Shown here in pieces: positions 9,376 through 19,225 of a stretch of DNA of 64,000 nucleotides. Positions within the stretch are counted from its first letter, which is position 1, and each line of letters starts with the position of its first letter. The notes below the pieces were generated by a model, which saw nothing but the letters and a program-made list of their open reading frames with translations, had not been told where the DNA came from and made no database searches. Where the stretch lies: positions 878,360-942,359 of the forward strand of contig QFXC01000011.1 of NCBI GenBank assembly GCA_003349885.1, given 5' to 3'. The position numbers and the translations under genes were made by a program. The DNA comes from an endosymbiont of Galathealinum brachiosum. GTDB lineage: Bacteria; Pseudomonadota; Gammaproteobacteria; SZUA-229.

Positions 9376-10476
9376 ATGTCAGAAGAAAAGTCAGTAACTT
9401 CAGATACGCAAGAGCTAGATCCGGTTAGAAAAGTTACACGCTATATGCTTTATGTTGTTATGGCTTTATTTGTCTGGTATATCGCAGCTGATCGAATTTC
9501 ACCCTGGACCGATCAGGCAAGAGTACAGGCTTTTATTATTCCAGTCGTGCCGGAAGTATCAGGGAAAATAGTTGATATAAACATTAAAAAAGATCAGGTG
9601 GTGCAGCCTGGAGATTTATTGTTAAGTATTGATGCTAGTGATTATGAGCTAGCGGTTGAAGTGGCTGAAACGGCGCTCGAATTAGCGGGTCAGGAAACAG
9701 GAGCAAGAACAGCATTAGTTTCAACTGCGCAGGCTAAACTGGTAGAAGCTGAAACAAATCTGAATCATATTAAAACTCAAAGCGCCAGAGTATTTGAACT
9801 AGAGAAGGAGCAGGTGTTATCTCAATCAGATGGAGATAAAGCTAGAGCAGCGGTAAAAAATGCGTATGCACAGTTGGATAGTGCTAAGGCAAACTTAGAA
9901 AAGGAAAAACAGGCGCTGGGTAAAAAGGGTAACGAAAATCCGCGAATTCGTGCAGCACTTTCAGATCTAAAAATTGCCCAGTTAAATTTAAGTCGTACAA
10001 AAATTGTAGCGCCCTCATTCGGTGGAATTACAAACCTGCTGATTGATGTTGGGTATTACGCTAATACCGGTGCACCTGTAATGACATTTATTGAATTTAA
10101 TAATGTCTGGATACAGGCGGATTTTCGTGAAAACAATTTGGCAAATATGAAGCCAGGTGATTCAGTAGAAATATTACTGGATGTTGCACCAGGTGAAGTA
10201 TTCAGTGGAACAGTAAGCACTATCGGCTTTGCTGTAAATAATGGTAAAACAGGAAATGTGGGTGATCTTGCAACAGTAAAAGGCAAGAGTGGCTGGTTAC
10301 GAGAAGCGCAACGTTTTCCGGTGATTATTAGTTTTGATAATGATGAGCGTTTAAAAGGACTACGTCGTTTAGGTGGTCAGGCGGATGTACTGGTATATAC
10401 AGGAAACAACTGGGTTATTAATCCTTTAGGCTGGGTTTGGATGCGGGTATTGAGTCTTTTCTCTTATGTCTACTGA
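9376..10476 (+). CDS. HlyD/EmrA-type periplasmic adaptor
   Basis: Membrane-fusion protein of 366 aa. One N-terminal anchor helix lies at about residues 24-40. The lipoyl-like half domains follow: a first one around VVPEVSGKIVDI and a second around TKIVAPSFGGITNL. They bracket an alpha hairpin coiled coil at about 95-195. A beta-barrel domain follows. These proteins link an inner-membrane pump to the outer membrane. The stop overlaps the next gene, a DUF2955 membrane protein, which is the likely pump partner. No TolC-type gene is nearby. The cargo is unknown. Confidence 0.92.
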   Translation: MSEEKSVTSDTQELDPVRKVTRYMLYVVMALFVWYIAADRISPWTDQARVQAFIIPVVPEVSGKIVDINIKKDQVVQPGDLLLSIDASDYELAVEVAETALELAGQETGARTALVSTAQAKLVEAETNLNHIKTQSARVFELEKEQVLSQSDGDKARAAVKNAYAQLDSAKANLEKEKQALGKKGNENPRIRAALSDLKIAQLNLSRTKIVAPSFGGITNLLIDVGYYANTGAPVMTFIEFNNVWIQADFRENNLANMKPGDSVEILLDVAPGEVFSGTVSTIGFAVNNGKTGNVGDLATVKGKSGWLREAQRFPVIISFDNDERLKGLRRLGGQADVLVYTGNNWVINPLGWVWMRVLSLFSYVY

Positions 10477-11536
10477 GTTAGTCAATAAGGGTAGCATTCG
10501 ATCCTGGTGGAATAGTTTTAGTCAGGATCAAACGCAGGTAAGAATGTTACGCTTTGCAGTTGGAGTTACATTATCCGCTACACTTGCGTATGCAATTAAC
10601 TGGCCGTTATCATTTTTATTACCAGTATTGGTATCTTTTTTATTGTCTACACCATTACCTGTTCTAAGTCTTAGAATGGGTTTCAGAAATATGAAGCAAA
10701 CCTTACTCGCTTTTGGCTTAGGTCTGGTCTTTGCTATTTATTTTCTCAAATTTCCGGCTATGTTTTTAATTTTGCTGGCTCTGGTTATGTTTCATCTTTA
10801 TTACTATTTAAATCGTGGTGGCTCTCTCTGGTTTACGCTGATGAGCTTTATTGGTATTTTGCTTTTATCGATGATGGGCAATATTAATGAAGGCCTGTCA
10901 ATGGGGATATCGTTTGGTTTCGTTATCACGGCCTGGATAACCATTATTATGGTATGGGTTGCGCATTTTATAATACCGGATCCGCATTCTGCGGTATTTT
11001 ATAAACCAATAACATTTCAGCCTGTTTATTCAAAAATAGCAGCTAAAACAGCATTGAAAAGTACAATAATAATATTGCCTTTAGTTGGTTTGTTTTTTGT
11101 TTTTAATTTGCGCGACTACCTTCTGGTGATGATTTTCTCATCAATATTTATTTTAAAACCTGAATTAAGTCAGGGTAAAGAAGCGGGTATTAAGTCATTG
11201 GTATCAACTTTGTTGGGAGGGGTATATGCCTGGGTGTTTTACTGGTTGATAGTAGCTGTGCCAGAATTCTATTTTTATGTGGCTTTGGTTTTTCTAACAA
11301 CCCTGTATTTTGGTTATCATATTTTTTCTGGACATGAAAATTCTAAGTATTATGGATCCGCGATCATTGCATTGTTTGTTTTAATAAATGGAAGTATGAG
11401 TGAAGGGGCTAACTTTTCAGAGTTGCTGCTAATTAGAATAGCATTAATATCATTAGCAGTGTTTTATATAACAACGGGTTTGAAAATACTTGAAAGTTAC
11501 TGGCCAGTCGATAAAACTGAAAATAATGTTGTTTGA
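10466..11536 (+). CDS. DUF2955/FUSC-like inner-membrane transporter
   Basis: Inner-membrane protein of 356 aa with about ten hydrophobic segments in two halves and a short cytoplasmic middle. The sequence and partner fit the DUF2955 group, distant relatives of the aromatic-acid exporter (FUSC/AaeB) family. The start overlaps the HlyD-type gene by 11 bp, so the two are translationally coupled. Together they should form an efflux unit. The substrate cannot be told from the sequence. Confidence 0.82.
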   Translation: MSTELVNKGSIRSWWNSFSQDQTQVRMLRFAVGVTLSATLAYAINWPLSFLLPVLVSFLLSTPLPVLSLRMGFRNMKQTLLAFGLGLVFAIYFLKFPAMFLILLALVMFHLYYYLNRGGSLWFTLMSFIGILLLSMMGNINEGLSMGISFGFVITAWITIIMVWVAHFIIPDPHSAVFYKPITFQPVYSKIAAKTALKSTIIILPLVGLFFVFNLRDYLLVMIFSSIFILKPELSQGKEAGIKSLVSTLLGGVYAWVFYWLIVAVPEFYFYVALVFLTTLYFGYHIFSGHENSKYYGSAIIALFVLINGSMSEGANFSELLLIRIALISLAVFYITTGLKILESYWPVDKTENNVV

Positions 11537-11608
11537 ATTGATGTTTTTATATCCCTTTGCCAGCCCATATGGATAGAGTTGGCTGACTCCTACAGAAAAT
11601 ATTGTACT

Positions 11609-11635
11609 TGTAGGAGTTAGCTTTAGCTGACGAAC
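11609..11635. repeat. REP-like repeat TGTAGGAGTTAGCTT..., copy 1
   Basis: A 27-bp element that differs by one base from the copy at 36256-36282. It contains the AGCTTTAGCT palindrome. The segment CTGACTCCTACA at 11583-11594 is its inverted partner, so 11583-11620 can fold into a long hairpin. It sits in the gap between the convergent DUF2955 gene and metG and may help end both transcripts. Confidence 0.75.
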
Positions 11636-11674
11636 AGTTGTAGAAAAACATTGATTTAGAAATTGTGTTTTTTG

Positions 11675-13720
11675 TTATTTTACTTTCATGCCTGGCTGAG
11701 CGCCATCATCAGGATTTAATATCCATAAATCTTTCCCGCCAGGGCCAGCCGCTAATACCATGCCTTCAGACATACCAAAACGCATCTTGCGAGGTTTAAG
11801 GTTGGCTACCATTACGGTCAGTTTCCCTTCCAGATCTTCAGGCGCATAGGCTGATTTAATGCCCGCAAATACATTACGTGTTTCACCTCCAATATCCAGT
11901 GTCAGTTGTAAAAGTTTATCCGCTTTTTCTACGTGTTCTGCTTTTACTATGCGTGCAATACGTAAATCAATTTTGGCAAAATCATCAAATTCAATTTCAT
12001 CGGCTATTGGTTCATTTGACACGTCTACATCCTTTGTAGATTTTTTAGCGGGTGTTTTTTGAGACGCTGCTTTTATATCTTCTTTAGAAGCATCAATTAT
12101 TTTATCTAACGCTTCTTTTTCGACCCGTTGCATTAATGGTTTGAATTTATTAATGCTGTGGTTAAGCAGTGGTTTATCTAAATCATTCCAGCTCAATTCG
12201 CCACTGTTTAAAAAGTCTTCAGCCTGTTTAACTACTTCAGGTAACATGGGTTTTAAATAAATGCACAAAATACGGAACATATTAATGCCCTGCGTACAGA
12301 TATCATGTACCTGTTGTTCCATGCCTTCCTGTTTGTTTTTAGCCCAGGGTTCTTCGTCAGCAATGTATTCATTTGCTTTATCGGCTAATGCCATGATTTC
12401 GCGAGTTGCCTGACTGTATTTTCTGTCTTCAAAATGCTGAGCAATTAAATCACCAGCATCTATCATTTGTTGGTGTAACTCAGGAGCAGGTAGCGTACCT
12501 GATAACATGCCATCATTATTCTTTTTAATGAAGCTGGCAACACGTGATGCTATGTTTACAAACTTGCCAACAAGGTCTGTGTTAACCCGTTGTTGAAAAT
12601 CTTCTAAATTTAAGTCGATATCATCAACACCTGATGAAAGTTTTGCTGCATAGTAATAACGCAGGTATTCTGGTTTTAAATTATCAAGATAAGTGCGGGC
12701 TTTTATAAATGTGCCACGTGACTTGGACATTTTAGCACCATCAACCGTCAGGAAGCCGTGACAGAAAACTTTAGTAGGAGTGCGATAACCAGAACCTTTT
12801 AATACTGCCGGCCAGAATAGTGTATGGAAGTAAGCAATGTCTTTACCAATGAAATGGTATAACTCTGTTTTGTCTTCAGACTTCCAGAACTCATCGAAAT
12901 CAAGATCAGTTTTATCACAAAGATTTTTAAAGCTGGCCATATAACCAATCGGTGCGTCTAACCAGACATAGAAAAACTTATCTGTAGAATCCGGGATTTC
13001 AAAACCCCAGTAAGGTGCATCACGGGTAATGTCCCAGTCTTTTAGTCCAGACTCAAACCACTCTTTTAACTTGTTGGCAATTTCAGACTGAACATGACCG
13101 GCAGTAGTCCATTCCTGAAGCATGGTTTCAAAATCACCTAACTTAAAGAAAAAATGTTCAGTATCTTTTTTTATAGGGGTTGCACCTGAGACAACCGAGT
13201 AAGGTTTTTTCAGGTCGGTTGTATCGTAAGTTGCACCGCAAACCTCGCAATTATCGCCATACTGATCCTCAGCTCCACACTTTGGACAGGTGCCTTTGAT
13301 AAAACGATCAGGCAGAAACATATTGGCTTCAGGGTCATATGCCTGAGAGATTGTGCGTGCTGTTATATGGCCATCGTCACGTAATGTGCGGTAAATGCTT
13401 TGTGACAGTTCTTTGTTTTCATCTGAATGCGTGCTGTGATAGTTATCAAAGCCAATTAGAAAGTCTGAAAAATCAGCCTGATGATCCCGGCTTACATCTG
13501 CAATCAGTTGCTCGGGAGTAATGCCATCCTGTCGGGCACGTAACATGATGGGTGTGCCATGAGCATCATCGGCACAGACGTAATGGCACTCGTGACCACG
13601 CATTTTCTGAAAGCGAGCCCAGATATCAGTCTGTATATATTCAACCAGATGACCTAGGTGAATCGGGCCATTGGCATAGGGCAGTGCGCTGGTGATTAGG
13701 ATTTTGCGTTGTGTGCTCAT
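11675..13720 (-). CDS. metG: Methionine--tRNA ligase
   Basis: Class I methionyl-tRNA synthetase, 681 aa, the long dimeric form. The PIHLGHL signature is near residue 18 and the KMSKS loop near residue 333. A CPKCG...CEVCG zinc knuckle lies near residues 145-162. The C-terminal tRNA-binding (EMAP-like) domain starts near residue 580 ([15 protein letters not shown]). It charges initiator and elongator tRNA-Met. In many gammaproteobacteria metG is divergent from apbC; here about 5.5 kb of other genes lie between. Confidence 0.98.
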   Translation of the reverse strand: MSTQRKILITSALPYANGPIHLGHLVEYIQTDIWARFQKMRGHECHYVCADDAHGTPIMLRARQDGITPEQLIADVSRDHQADFSDFLIGFDNYHSTHSDENKELSQSIYRTLRDDGHITARTISQAYDPEANMFLPDRFIKGTCPKCGAEDQYGDNCEVCGATYDTTDLKKPYSVVSGATPIKKDTEHFFFKLGDFETMLQEWTTAGHVQSEIANKLKEWFESGLKDWDITRDAPYWGFEIPDSTDKFFYVWLDAPIGYMASFKNLCDKTDLDFDEFWKSEDKTELYHFIGKDIAYFHTLFWPAVLKGSGYRTPTKVFCHGFLTVDGAKMSKSRGTFIKARTYLDNLKPEYLRYYYAAKLSSGVDDIDLNLEDFQQRVNTDLVGKFVNIASRVASFIKKNNDGMLSGTLPAPELHQQMIDAGDLIAQHFEDRKYSQATREIMALADKANEYIADEEPWAKNKQEGMEQQVHDICTQGINMFRILCIYLKPMLPEVVKQAEDFLNSGELSWNDLDKPLLNHSINKFKPLMQRVEKEALDKIIDASKEDIKAASQKTPAKKSTKDVDVSNEPIADEIEFDDFAKIDLRIARIVKAEHVEKADKLLQLTLDIGGETRNVFAGIKSAYAPEDLEGKLTVMVANLKPRKMRFGMSEGMVLAAGPGGKDLWILNPDDGAQPGMKVK

Positions 13721-13820
13721 GGGGTCTCGTAATTAGATTAAATCTCAGGCGCGTAAAATAGCATTTCTGGCATTTTTTTTCATATATAATTGCCATCCAA
13801 TAGTGTTTTTGAGTGTTTAT

Positions 13821-14156
13821 ATGAGTGCATCCATCTACCCGACTGTGCCTTTTAATATATCGGTACATGACCCTAAGCCTGATTTGCGTGAACTGCATCT
13901 GACATTTACCCCTGAATTTCAGCAAATGACGGTTATTCAGCGCCTGGAATCACTGCGAGCATATATTGAGTCGATGGTTGAGCAGGCAAAAACGACAACA
14001 GACGACGGTGGGCAAAGAGGTTTGATGATGGTGATTGATCTGACTGAGCAGCTACTGCCTCATATTCAGTCAGAGAGTATGCCGTTGCATCAGACGTTGA
14101 TTGTTGAAATGGGGGATGGGGCTGATGGCTCATCTCTTGAAGAATTACTTGGTTGA
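13821..14156 (+). CDS. Uncharacterised 111-aa protein
   Basis: Unrecognised small soluble protein. The N-terminal third looks beta-rich (YPTVPFNISVHD), and the rest is helical (residues about 40-90) with a Gly/Asp end. There is no signal peptide, membrane segment or metal motif. An upstream in-frame GTG at 13803 would add six residues; the ATG at 13821 is preferred. It is divergent from metG across a 100-bp gap, where a TATAAT -10-like box is at 13786-13791. The next gene starts 17 bp downstream, so the two are probably one transcript. Confidence 0.6.
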   Translation: MSASIYPTVPFNISVHDPKPDLRELHLTFTPEFQQMTVIQRLESLRAYIESMVEQAKTTTDDGGQRGLMMVIDLTEQLLPHIQSESMPLHQTLIVEMGDGADGSSLEELLG

Positions 14157-14173
14157 TTATTAGAGTTTAGATT

Positions 14174-14455
14174 ATGAGTGTGATTGATAAATTAGCGGGC
14201 CTGGTTGAAAAACTTTATAATGAAACAGCGGATTATAGTGAAAATCCGTCTGATGCACAGCTCTGGTATAACCGGGGATATGCAAACGGTGTTGTTGCTT
14301 ATTTTATAAAAAATGGTTTTGTGGAAAAGTTAAGTACTTTAACTCTGGATGCGCCTGATATTTATCAGGGTGAACAGATAATGGAGTGGCATAAAGCCTA
14401 TCATCATGGATTTGAAATGGGTGAGCGTGAATCGGGGGAAGTTCATCAAAAATAG
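14174..14455 (+). CDS. Uncharacterised 93-aa protein
   Basis: Small soluble protein of unknown family. It has two WYNRGYANG- and WHKAYHHGFEMG-type segments (near residues 36 and 74), which look like a repeated aromatic-Gly helix pair. No export signal or catalytic motif is visible. It lies 17 bp after the previous gene and 10 bp before the next, so it is the middle member of a three-gene rightward unit. Confidence 0.6.
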   Translation: MSVIDKLAGLVEKLYNETADYSENPSDAQLWYNRGYANGVVAYFIKNGFVEKLSTLTLDAPDIYQGEQIMEWHKAYHHGFEMGERESGEVHQK

Positions 14456-14465
14456 CGTGGAACAG

Positions 14466-14900
14466 ATGACCTCTGAAATTTCTAAATATCATTCTTATCA
14501 ACAACGTTTTATTAAACTGAACACGATATTGATTTGTCTGTTCTGTCTTCCTTTTATTCTATTTATTCCTTTGTTTCCAATATCTCAATTATTCGCATTG
14601 AGCCTGATTCTCATAGTGCTTTTTTTGTTGAAAAAAGCTTACCCCGAGTTATGTAAACAGAACTGGATCAGACGTATTGGCTCTTTTATGCAGATGGCTT
14701 TTATTGCCGCTATTATTGAGACACTGTTTGTGTATGGTTTGCTTAGTGTCTTCAGCCTGGGGTTTGAGTCGCATGAGAAAGATGCTGCAATAATGGGTAT
14801 CCCTGTTATATTGATCGGGGCTGGGCAGGTAGTAGCATTGATATTGTTGATGATAAATTATCTATTCAAAGCGTATTTGTATCCGCCAGACGAAGTATAA
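14466..14900 (+). CDS. Uncharacterised four-helix membrane protein
   Basis: Small membrane protein of 144 aa with four hydrophobic segments: roughly residues 18-36, 38-55, 72-95 and 110-135. The ATG at 14466 comes after the upstream stop; an earlier in-frame start would overlap the neighbour by about 50 bp and adds a charged leader with no helix. Family unknown. It ends the small rightward unit and converges with the DUF2797 gene; a run of eight G lies in the gap (14959-14966). Confidence 0.6.
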   Translation: MTSEISKYHSYQQRFIKLNTILICLFCLPFILFIPLFPISQLFALSLILIVLFLLKKAYPELCKQNWIRRIGSFMQMAFIAAIIETLFVYGLLSVFSLGFESHEKDAAIMGIPVILIGAGQVVALILLMINYLFKAYLYPPDEV

Positions 14901-14984
14901 GCAGGTAATCGGTGTGAGTTAGTCAGGTTAAGTGTGTAATAAGTTTTTTCGGTTTCCCGGGGGGGGACAAAAATTCAAACCAGC

Positions 14985-15806
14985 TTAAACTTCCAGTGTT
15001 AAGTTGTAACCACCAAACTTACGCATGTTCAAAACCCCGTTTTCTAAAATTAAATATTGGCCTTTAATGCCATTTAGAACACCGTTAATTTCTGGGGTTT
15101 TATCAAAATTAAATGACTTAACTTTTTCAGGGTATTTATTGACAGGGAATTTGATATCGATAACCGATTCCTTATCTAAAAATTCGATTGAGTCATTATC
15201 CAAGGTGTCTGATAGCTCATCAAGTGCGTTCTTACTTAAAGCATATAACTCATCACGTCTGGCTTGCATATCGACTTTGTCGGCTTCACCCTTTAGCATT
15301 TTTTGCCAACTGGTTTTGTCTGCTACATGGTTTTTAAAAATAACTTCGACCAGGCCGGAGGTTAAGCGGTTCTTAACTTTAAAAATAGGCATAGCTTGTG
15401 TTGCACCCTGATCCATCCAGCGTGTAGGTATTTGTGTGCCTCGGGTAATGCCAACTTTTAGGCCGGAAGAATTAGCCAGATAAACATAGTGGTCTTTAAA
15501 ACAGAATTGTTCTCCCCATTCAGGCTCTCTGCAGGTGCCTTCGTCATAGTGGCATTTTTCCGGTTTCATAATGCACATGTCACACTGGGCAAGAGATTGA
15601 AAACAGGGGTAGCAAAAACCCTGGCTAAAGCTTTTCTTTGTTTTTCTTCCACAGGCAACACAGTTGATTTCGCCTTGATAATTAAAGCATATTTCTTTTC
15701 CTATCAGGGCATTCATATCAACCAGATCATCACCAATGGGCAGGTGATATTGCACAGTATCATTTAACTGAGTTTGCATTTTTTGAATGTTACCGGTGTA
15801 TTTCAT
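14985..15806 (-). CDS. DUF2797 zinc-finger protein
   Basis: Cytoplasmic protein of 273 aa matching the DUF2797 pattern. An N-terminal cysteine-rich zone (CVACGRK, CYPCFQ, CDMCIMKPEKC, about residues 49-95) can bind zinc. A VYLANSSGLKVGITRGTQIPTRW stretch (from about 128) follows. That stretch looks like the core of a GIY-YIG fold (aromatic strand, KVGIT, then an Arg helix), but a catalytic set is not proven. Function is unknown; nucleic-acid binding is a fair guess. It is divergent from a BssS-like gene. Confidence 0.8.
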   Translation of the reverse strand: MKYTGNIQKMQTQLNDTVQYHLPIGDDLVDMNALIGKEICFNYQGEINCVACGRKTKKSFSQGFCYPCFQSLAQCDMCIMKPEKCHYDEGTCREPEWGEQFCFKDHYVYLANSSGLKVGITRGTQIPTRWMDQGATQAMPIFKVKNRLTSGLVEVIFKNHVADKTSWQKMLKGEADKVDMQARRDELYALSKNALDELSDTLDNDSIEFLDKESVIDIKFPVNKYPEKVKSFNFDKTPEINGVLNGIKGQYLILENGVLNMRKFGGYNLTLEV

Positions 15807-15922
15807 ATGACAAGATCTGACTGTTTATAGAAAAGATGGATATTAACATAGGCAGAAATTTAACCAATATAGATCTAAGGTGTTTTATAATAAGCACTGA
15901 GCATTAATTAATGAGAATGATT

Positions 15923-16141
15923 ATGTCAGAGCAGGACAATGAAAACATATACCCCATTGCTAACTGGGATGTGGGGCCGATAGAGGATCATAAGCTGGTG
16001 GTGTTCAGGCCTCATTTTATCTCATCGCCAGAACAAACAGTTGAAGATGCAGAAATTAGTCGTTATTACGCAATGACAATAGATCAGGCAAAAGAACTAC
16101 GATTAGCATTAGAAAGTGCTATTGCTGTTCTTGAACGATAA
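15923..16141 (+). CDS. BssS-like small protein
   Basis: Small soluble protein of 72 aa. The pattern NWDVG, then VVFRPHF, then a TIDQAKELRLALESAIAVLE helix resembles E. coli BssS (WDIS, LMLRLHY, LTTDVARQF..LEAGIAKIE), a biofilm-related regulator whose mechanism is unclear. This is recognition by eye of a short protein. In-frame ATGs at 15911 and 15917 are alternative starts; GAGA sits before the one chosen. It is divergent from the DUF2797 gene. Confidence 0.6.
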   Translation: MSEQDNENIYPIANWDVGPIEDHKLVVFRPHFISSPEQTVEDAEISRYYAMTIDQAKELRLALESAIAVLER

Positions 16142-16169
16142 AGTCATTTAATTAATATGAAGGCATTTT

Positions 16170-16502
16170 ATGAGTGAAAAAATATTTGCGGGTTGTGTTT
16201 TTGATCCGAAACAGGCAGAAAAGATGATTGGCAAAACGGTGCTGGTTAGTCTTACCTGTATGAATGATTTTGGTGATCTGGAAGCGTTTGAGCAGTTTTT
16301 TGGGCCAATAGTTAGAATAAATAATGATGAAGGGCTGGTGGTGAAGCGAGCGGATACGCAAGAAGATTTTAGTATACCGCCGGATCTTGATCACTACCTG
16401 GAAGCCAAACCTGGTGATTATAAACTGTCAGAGTCGGATGCTATTATTACGAATCCGGACTATCTGGTTGAGTGGGATATTTATCCACCTGATAAATCTT
16501 AA
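16170..16502 (+). CDS. Uncharacterised 110-aa protein
   Basis: Unrecognised acidic soluble protein. It starts with a short FAGCVFDPKQAEKMIGKTVLV segment and ends with an LVEWDIYPPDKS tail. The middle looks mixed alpha/beta with no known catalytic motif. It is 29 bp after the BssS-like gene on the same strand, so probably co-transcribed, and converges with the TRIC-like channel gene. Confidence 0.6.
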   Translation: MSEKIFAGCVFDPKQAEKMIGKTVLVSLTCMNDFGDLEAFEQFFGPIVRINNDEGLVVKRADTQEDFSIPPDLDHYLEAKPGDYKLSESDAIITNPDYLVEWDIYPPDKS

Positions 16503-16525
16503 GATTAGCTTTAAGCATTAAATGT

Positions 16526-17158
16526 TTATTTAAAACGAAATTTCGGTAAATTAATTTTAAAATAAAGCGCTAACAGGCGTGCTGTAAAAATGGCTGTTCC
16601 AGCAATAATTGCAGCGGGTGTTACATTAATATCGATATATAATAAGGCAATAAAGAGTAATGAACCTGCCCAGGAAACCGTTGCATAGAGTGGGCTATGA
16701 AATACCAGAGGGGGCTCATTGCTTAAGATGTCGCGAAAAATGCCCCCCATTGTACCGGTCATAACGCCCATAAAGCTGGCAATTAACCAGGGCACACCCA
16801 TCATTAGTGATGCCAGAGTTCCTGCAATTGCGAAGGTGGCCAATCCGGCTGCATCAGGTATTAAGAAAAAACGATGTGAAATAACGATGATACGAGCGGT
16901 AATAAAAATAATAATTGCACTGCCTAATGAGGCGATAAAAAATACCTGATCATGAATCCAGAATACTTCTCTTCCCAGTAGCATGTCGCGCAATGAACCA
17001 CCGCCCAGGCCAGTTGCAATAGCGATAATAATGACCCCGAACAGATCAAATTTTTTGAAGCCAGCAATGAGCACACCAGATGCGGAAGAAACGATAACGG
17101 CAATTAATGTTATCCAGTAAAGACTATTTAGAAGAGCAGGGTTCGGATCTAATAACAT
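16526..17158 (-). CDS. TRIC-family (UPF0126) cation channel
   Basis: Inner-membrane protein of 210 aa with seven predicted helices in two repeats of three plus one. Each repeat carries the family's glycine signature: GGGSLRDMLLG near residue 52 and GGIFRDIL near residue 137. Prokaryotic TRIC homologues conduct K+ and other monovalent cations as trimers. Length and motifs are normal. It is a single gene, followed on the same strand by unrelated genes only. Confidence 0.92.
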   Translation of the reverse strand: MLLDPNPALLNSLYWITLIAVIVSSASGVLIAGFKKFDLFGVIIIAIATGLGGGSLRDMLLGREVFWIHDQVFFIASLGSAIIIFITARIIVISHRFFLIPDAAGLATFAIAGTLASLMMGVPWLIASFMGVMTGTMGGIFRDILSNEPPLVFHSPLYATVSWAGSLLFIALLYIDINVTPAAIIAGTAIFTARLLALYFKINLPKFRFK

Positions 17159-17227
17159 GATAAATACTTATAAAAATAGGTTGTTAATTTAATATATATT
17201 ATTTTCCGGGGAGGGGCTGGAATAAAA

Positions 17228-18664
17228 TTATCGAATTATTGAGTTTATTATCTGACCTAAAGCGTGATTAAATATTGAGTGATCAGCAATGACTTTTGAT
17301 TTTCCTTCATTTAATTCTTCAATAAATTCATTAGCAAATTTTTCAATTACCATATTACCATGCCGGTCTACAAAAACCAGTTTTGCTTCATCAAATAAAA
17401 TAACAGATAGTTTTACTCGGCGTAATGCCTTTCCAGTTCCGTTGTAAATTTCGAACCATACTCCTTGTTTAACACCGGTAGGGAGGCGTGATATTTGTAC
17501 ATGTGGCGGTTCACCTTCTTCTTCAGGCATGTCTTCAATGGAGTCCTCGATGATTTCATCAATACTTCTTTCTGACAGGCTGTAATCCGGTTGTTCACTG
17601 AAAAATTCAGAAGATTCAATTAAGTTTGAATGTATTTCTTTTAATGCTGAAATTGATGCGTCGATACCGCCCGGGCTTAATTTAGTGGTTTTAAGTTGCG
17701 ATTCAATGTCATTGATTAGTACGCCAGAGTCATTATTTAATAGAACCCATTGTTCAGATGTTGTAATAGGTTGTACGCTATAAACCAGATGTTTTAATAA
17801 TGTGACTATTTCATTCCACTGACTACTGTCTTTTCCATGTTTAATAAAACGCTGAAACATTAAAGCAGCCCATTGTTTTAAAATTAATGGTTTCAGTTCT
17901 TTTTTTATGATTTTTTTATAGGTGTTTCTCTGCAGCTCATTTAAAACAATTTGTCGTGCATGTTCTTTTAATATGGCTTTCTGGGTTTCACCTTCCTGTT
18001 TGCCCGATTTGTCTTTTTCAATAGCGGTTAAACGATTTAAAGCGGTAAGGGCAGTATTGAAACTATTCAGGTTTTGAACAAAAGTAGTCTGTAACTGTTC
18101 AATAATTAAACGTATTGTTTTAACGAGAGTGTTGTCAGCATTTTCTATGCCTATACCAAGGTGAGCAACCGTATCAAGCATTCTACGAGCGGTATGTTTG
18201 TCATTCTGAAAAAACTGAGCATCTAGCATTGCGACCTTGATTAGTGGAATCTGTAATTCAAGTAACAGTGACTTGATAGCAACGGAGACATTTTCATCGC
18301 GTAAAAAAGCCCCAAAAAGCATTTCAACAAAATCGATAGTTCGCCCATCAATCGCGTTGAGGGTTTTGGACATACTGGTGTTGCCCATTTTTGCCATACT
18401 GTTGAGCAGAGCGTGTTTAAAACTGTCTGTTCTTATACTGGTTTCATTAGGTGCAAATTTAGGCTTATAGCTGGTTTGCAAGTTGGTTAAGGCTTTAATT
18501 ACATCACGACGATCATGGAACTGCTTGCCCGCGCCACTTTGTGCGGTAGATGCTCCTGCGCCATCATCACCTTCACCATTAATAAATTTCTTAATGGCTT
18601 TAGATACTTTTTCGGTGTCGTTTATATCAACGTTATTATCAGGTGTATCTGAATCTGAGCTCAT
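17228..18664 (-). CDS. DUF1631-family protein, short form
   Basis: Soluble protein of 478 aa. The LLELQIPLIKVAMLDAQFF...KHTARRMLDTVAHLGIG region (about residues 133-175) is the hallmark of DUF1631. Family members I know of are usually 700 aa or more. This copy starts close to that core after an acidic, Gly/Ala-rich leader, so it is either a short form or lacks the N-terminal half. The rest is helical, with an acidic stretch near residue 385 and a beta-rich end (VWFEIYNGTGKALRRVKLS) that resembles a PilZ-like segment. Function is unknown; it may take part in c-di-GMP or surface regulation. Confidence 0.75.
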   Translation of the reverse strand: MSSDSDTPDNNVDINDTEKVSKAIKKFINGEGDDGAGASTAQSGAGKQFHDRRDVIKALTNLQTSYKPKFAPNETSIRTDSFKHALLNSMAKMGNTSMSKTLNAIDGRTIDFVEMLFGAFLRDENVSVAIKSLLLELQIPLIKVAMLDAQFFQNDKHTARRMLDTVAHLGIGIENADNTLVKTIRLIIEQLQTTFVQNLNSFNTALTALNRLTAIEKDKSGKQEGETQKAILKEHARQIVLNELQRNTYKKIIKKELKPLILKQWAALMFQRFIKHGKDSSQWNEIVTLLKHLVYSVQPITTSEQWVLLNNDSGVLINDIESQLKTTKLSPGGIDASISALKEIHSNLIESSEFFSEQPDYSLSERSIDEIIEDSIEDMPEEEGEPPHVQISRLPTGVKQGVWFEIYNGTGKALRRVKLSVILFDEAKLVFVDRHGNMVIEKFANEFIEELNEGKSKVIADHSIFNHALGQIINSIIR

Positions 18665-18859
18665 GGTTATCGGTTCAAGTTCCTGTTGACGATTTTATTA
18701 TATAATGCGGTTCGCTTTCTCAATTGTAGCCGGTGAACCTGAATTTATCACCAGTAGCATTACAATTACATTAAATAATTGTATATTAATCAGGTTTTTA
18801 TGATTGTGACATTTGTTAAACTAGATGTGTTTGTAGAAAAATTACTCAGAAGTTAAATT

Positions 18860-19225
18860 ATGTTTGTTTTACTCAATATTGAAGCCTTGCCCGATGATCT
18901 GCAGAATCTACCGGATAGTATGCTCCATAAACTTACTTTCAGGCTCGATTTCACGATAAAAGACGTACCTGATACATTTACAGGTATTGTTTTTGAAGAT
19001 GCCCAGGGTGAGCTGCAGCTCCAGCATTTTAATAATCCCAAAGGCAATAAACGAAAGGTGATTACGCTTAAGAATAAGCTGGCTAAGGGCAGTTTTGAGC
19101 AGATTAAAATAGCTCTGTTTGCAAAAGCCCGGGGTGAAGAGCTTAAGTTGCCTCAGCAGTTAGAGATTCTTCAAAAACGAGTTTCAGGAACACCCAGAGC
19201 TGGAAATCTGGCTAAAAACAAATAA
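18860..19225 (+). CDS. Uncharacterised 121-aa protein
   Basis: Unrecognised small basic protein. The first 85 residues look alpha/beta (FVLLNIEALPDDL start, then alternating strands). The C-terminal 40 are helical and Lys/Arg-rich (EILQKRVSGTPRAGNLAKNK), which might contact nucleic acid. No signal peptide. It stands alone between the DUF1631 gene (divergent) and apbC, 211 bp upstream of the latter. Confidence 0.55.
   Translation: MFVLLNIEALPDDLQNLPDSMLHKLTFRLDFTIKDVPDTFTGIVFEDAQGELQLQHFNNPKGNKRKVITLKNKLAKGSFEQIKIALFAKARGEELKLPQQLEILQKRVSGTPRAGNLAKNK

Noticed and set aside
13740..13820. SAM riboswitch or T-box before metG
   Set aside because: The gap is only about 100 bp, AT-rich and without the needed stems.
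15025..15411. Rightward open frame opposite the DUF2797 gene
   Set aside because: Antisense to a clear coding frame with conserved motifs; no start signal.
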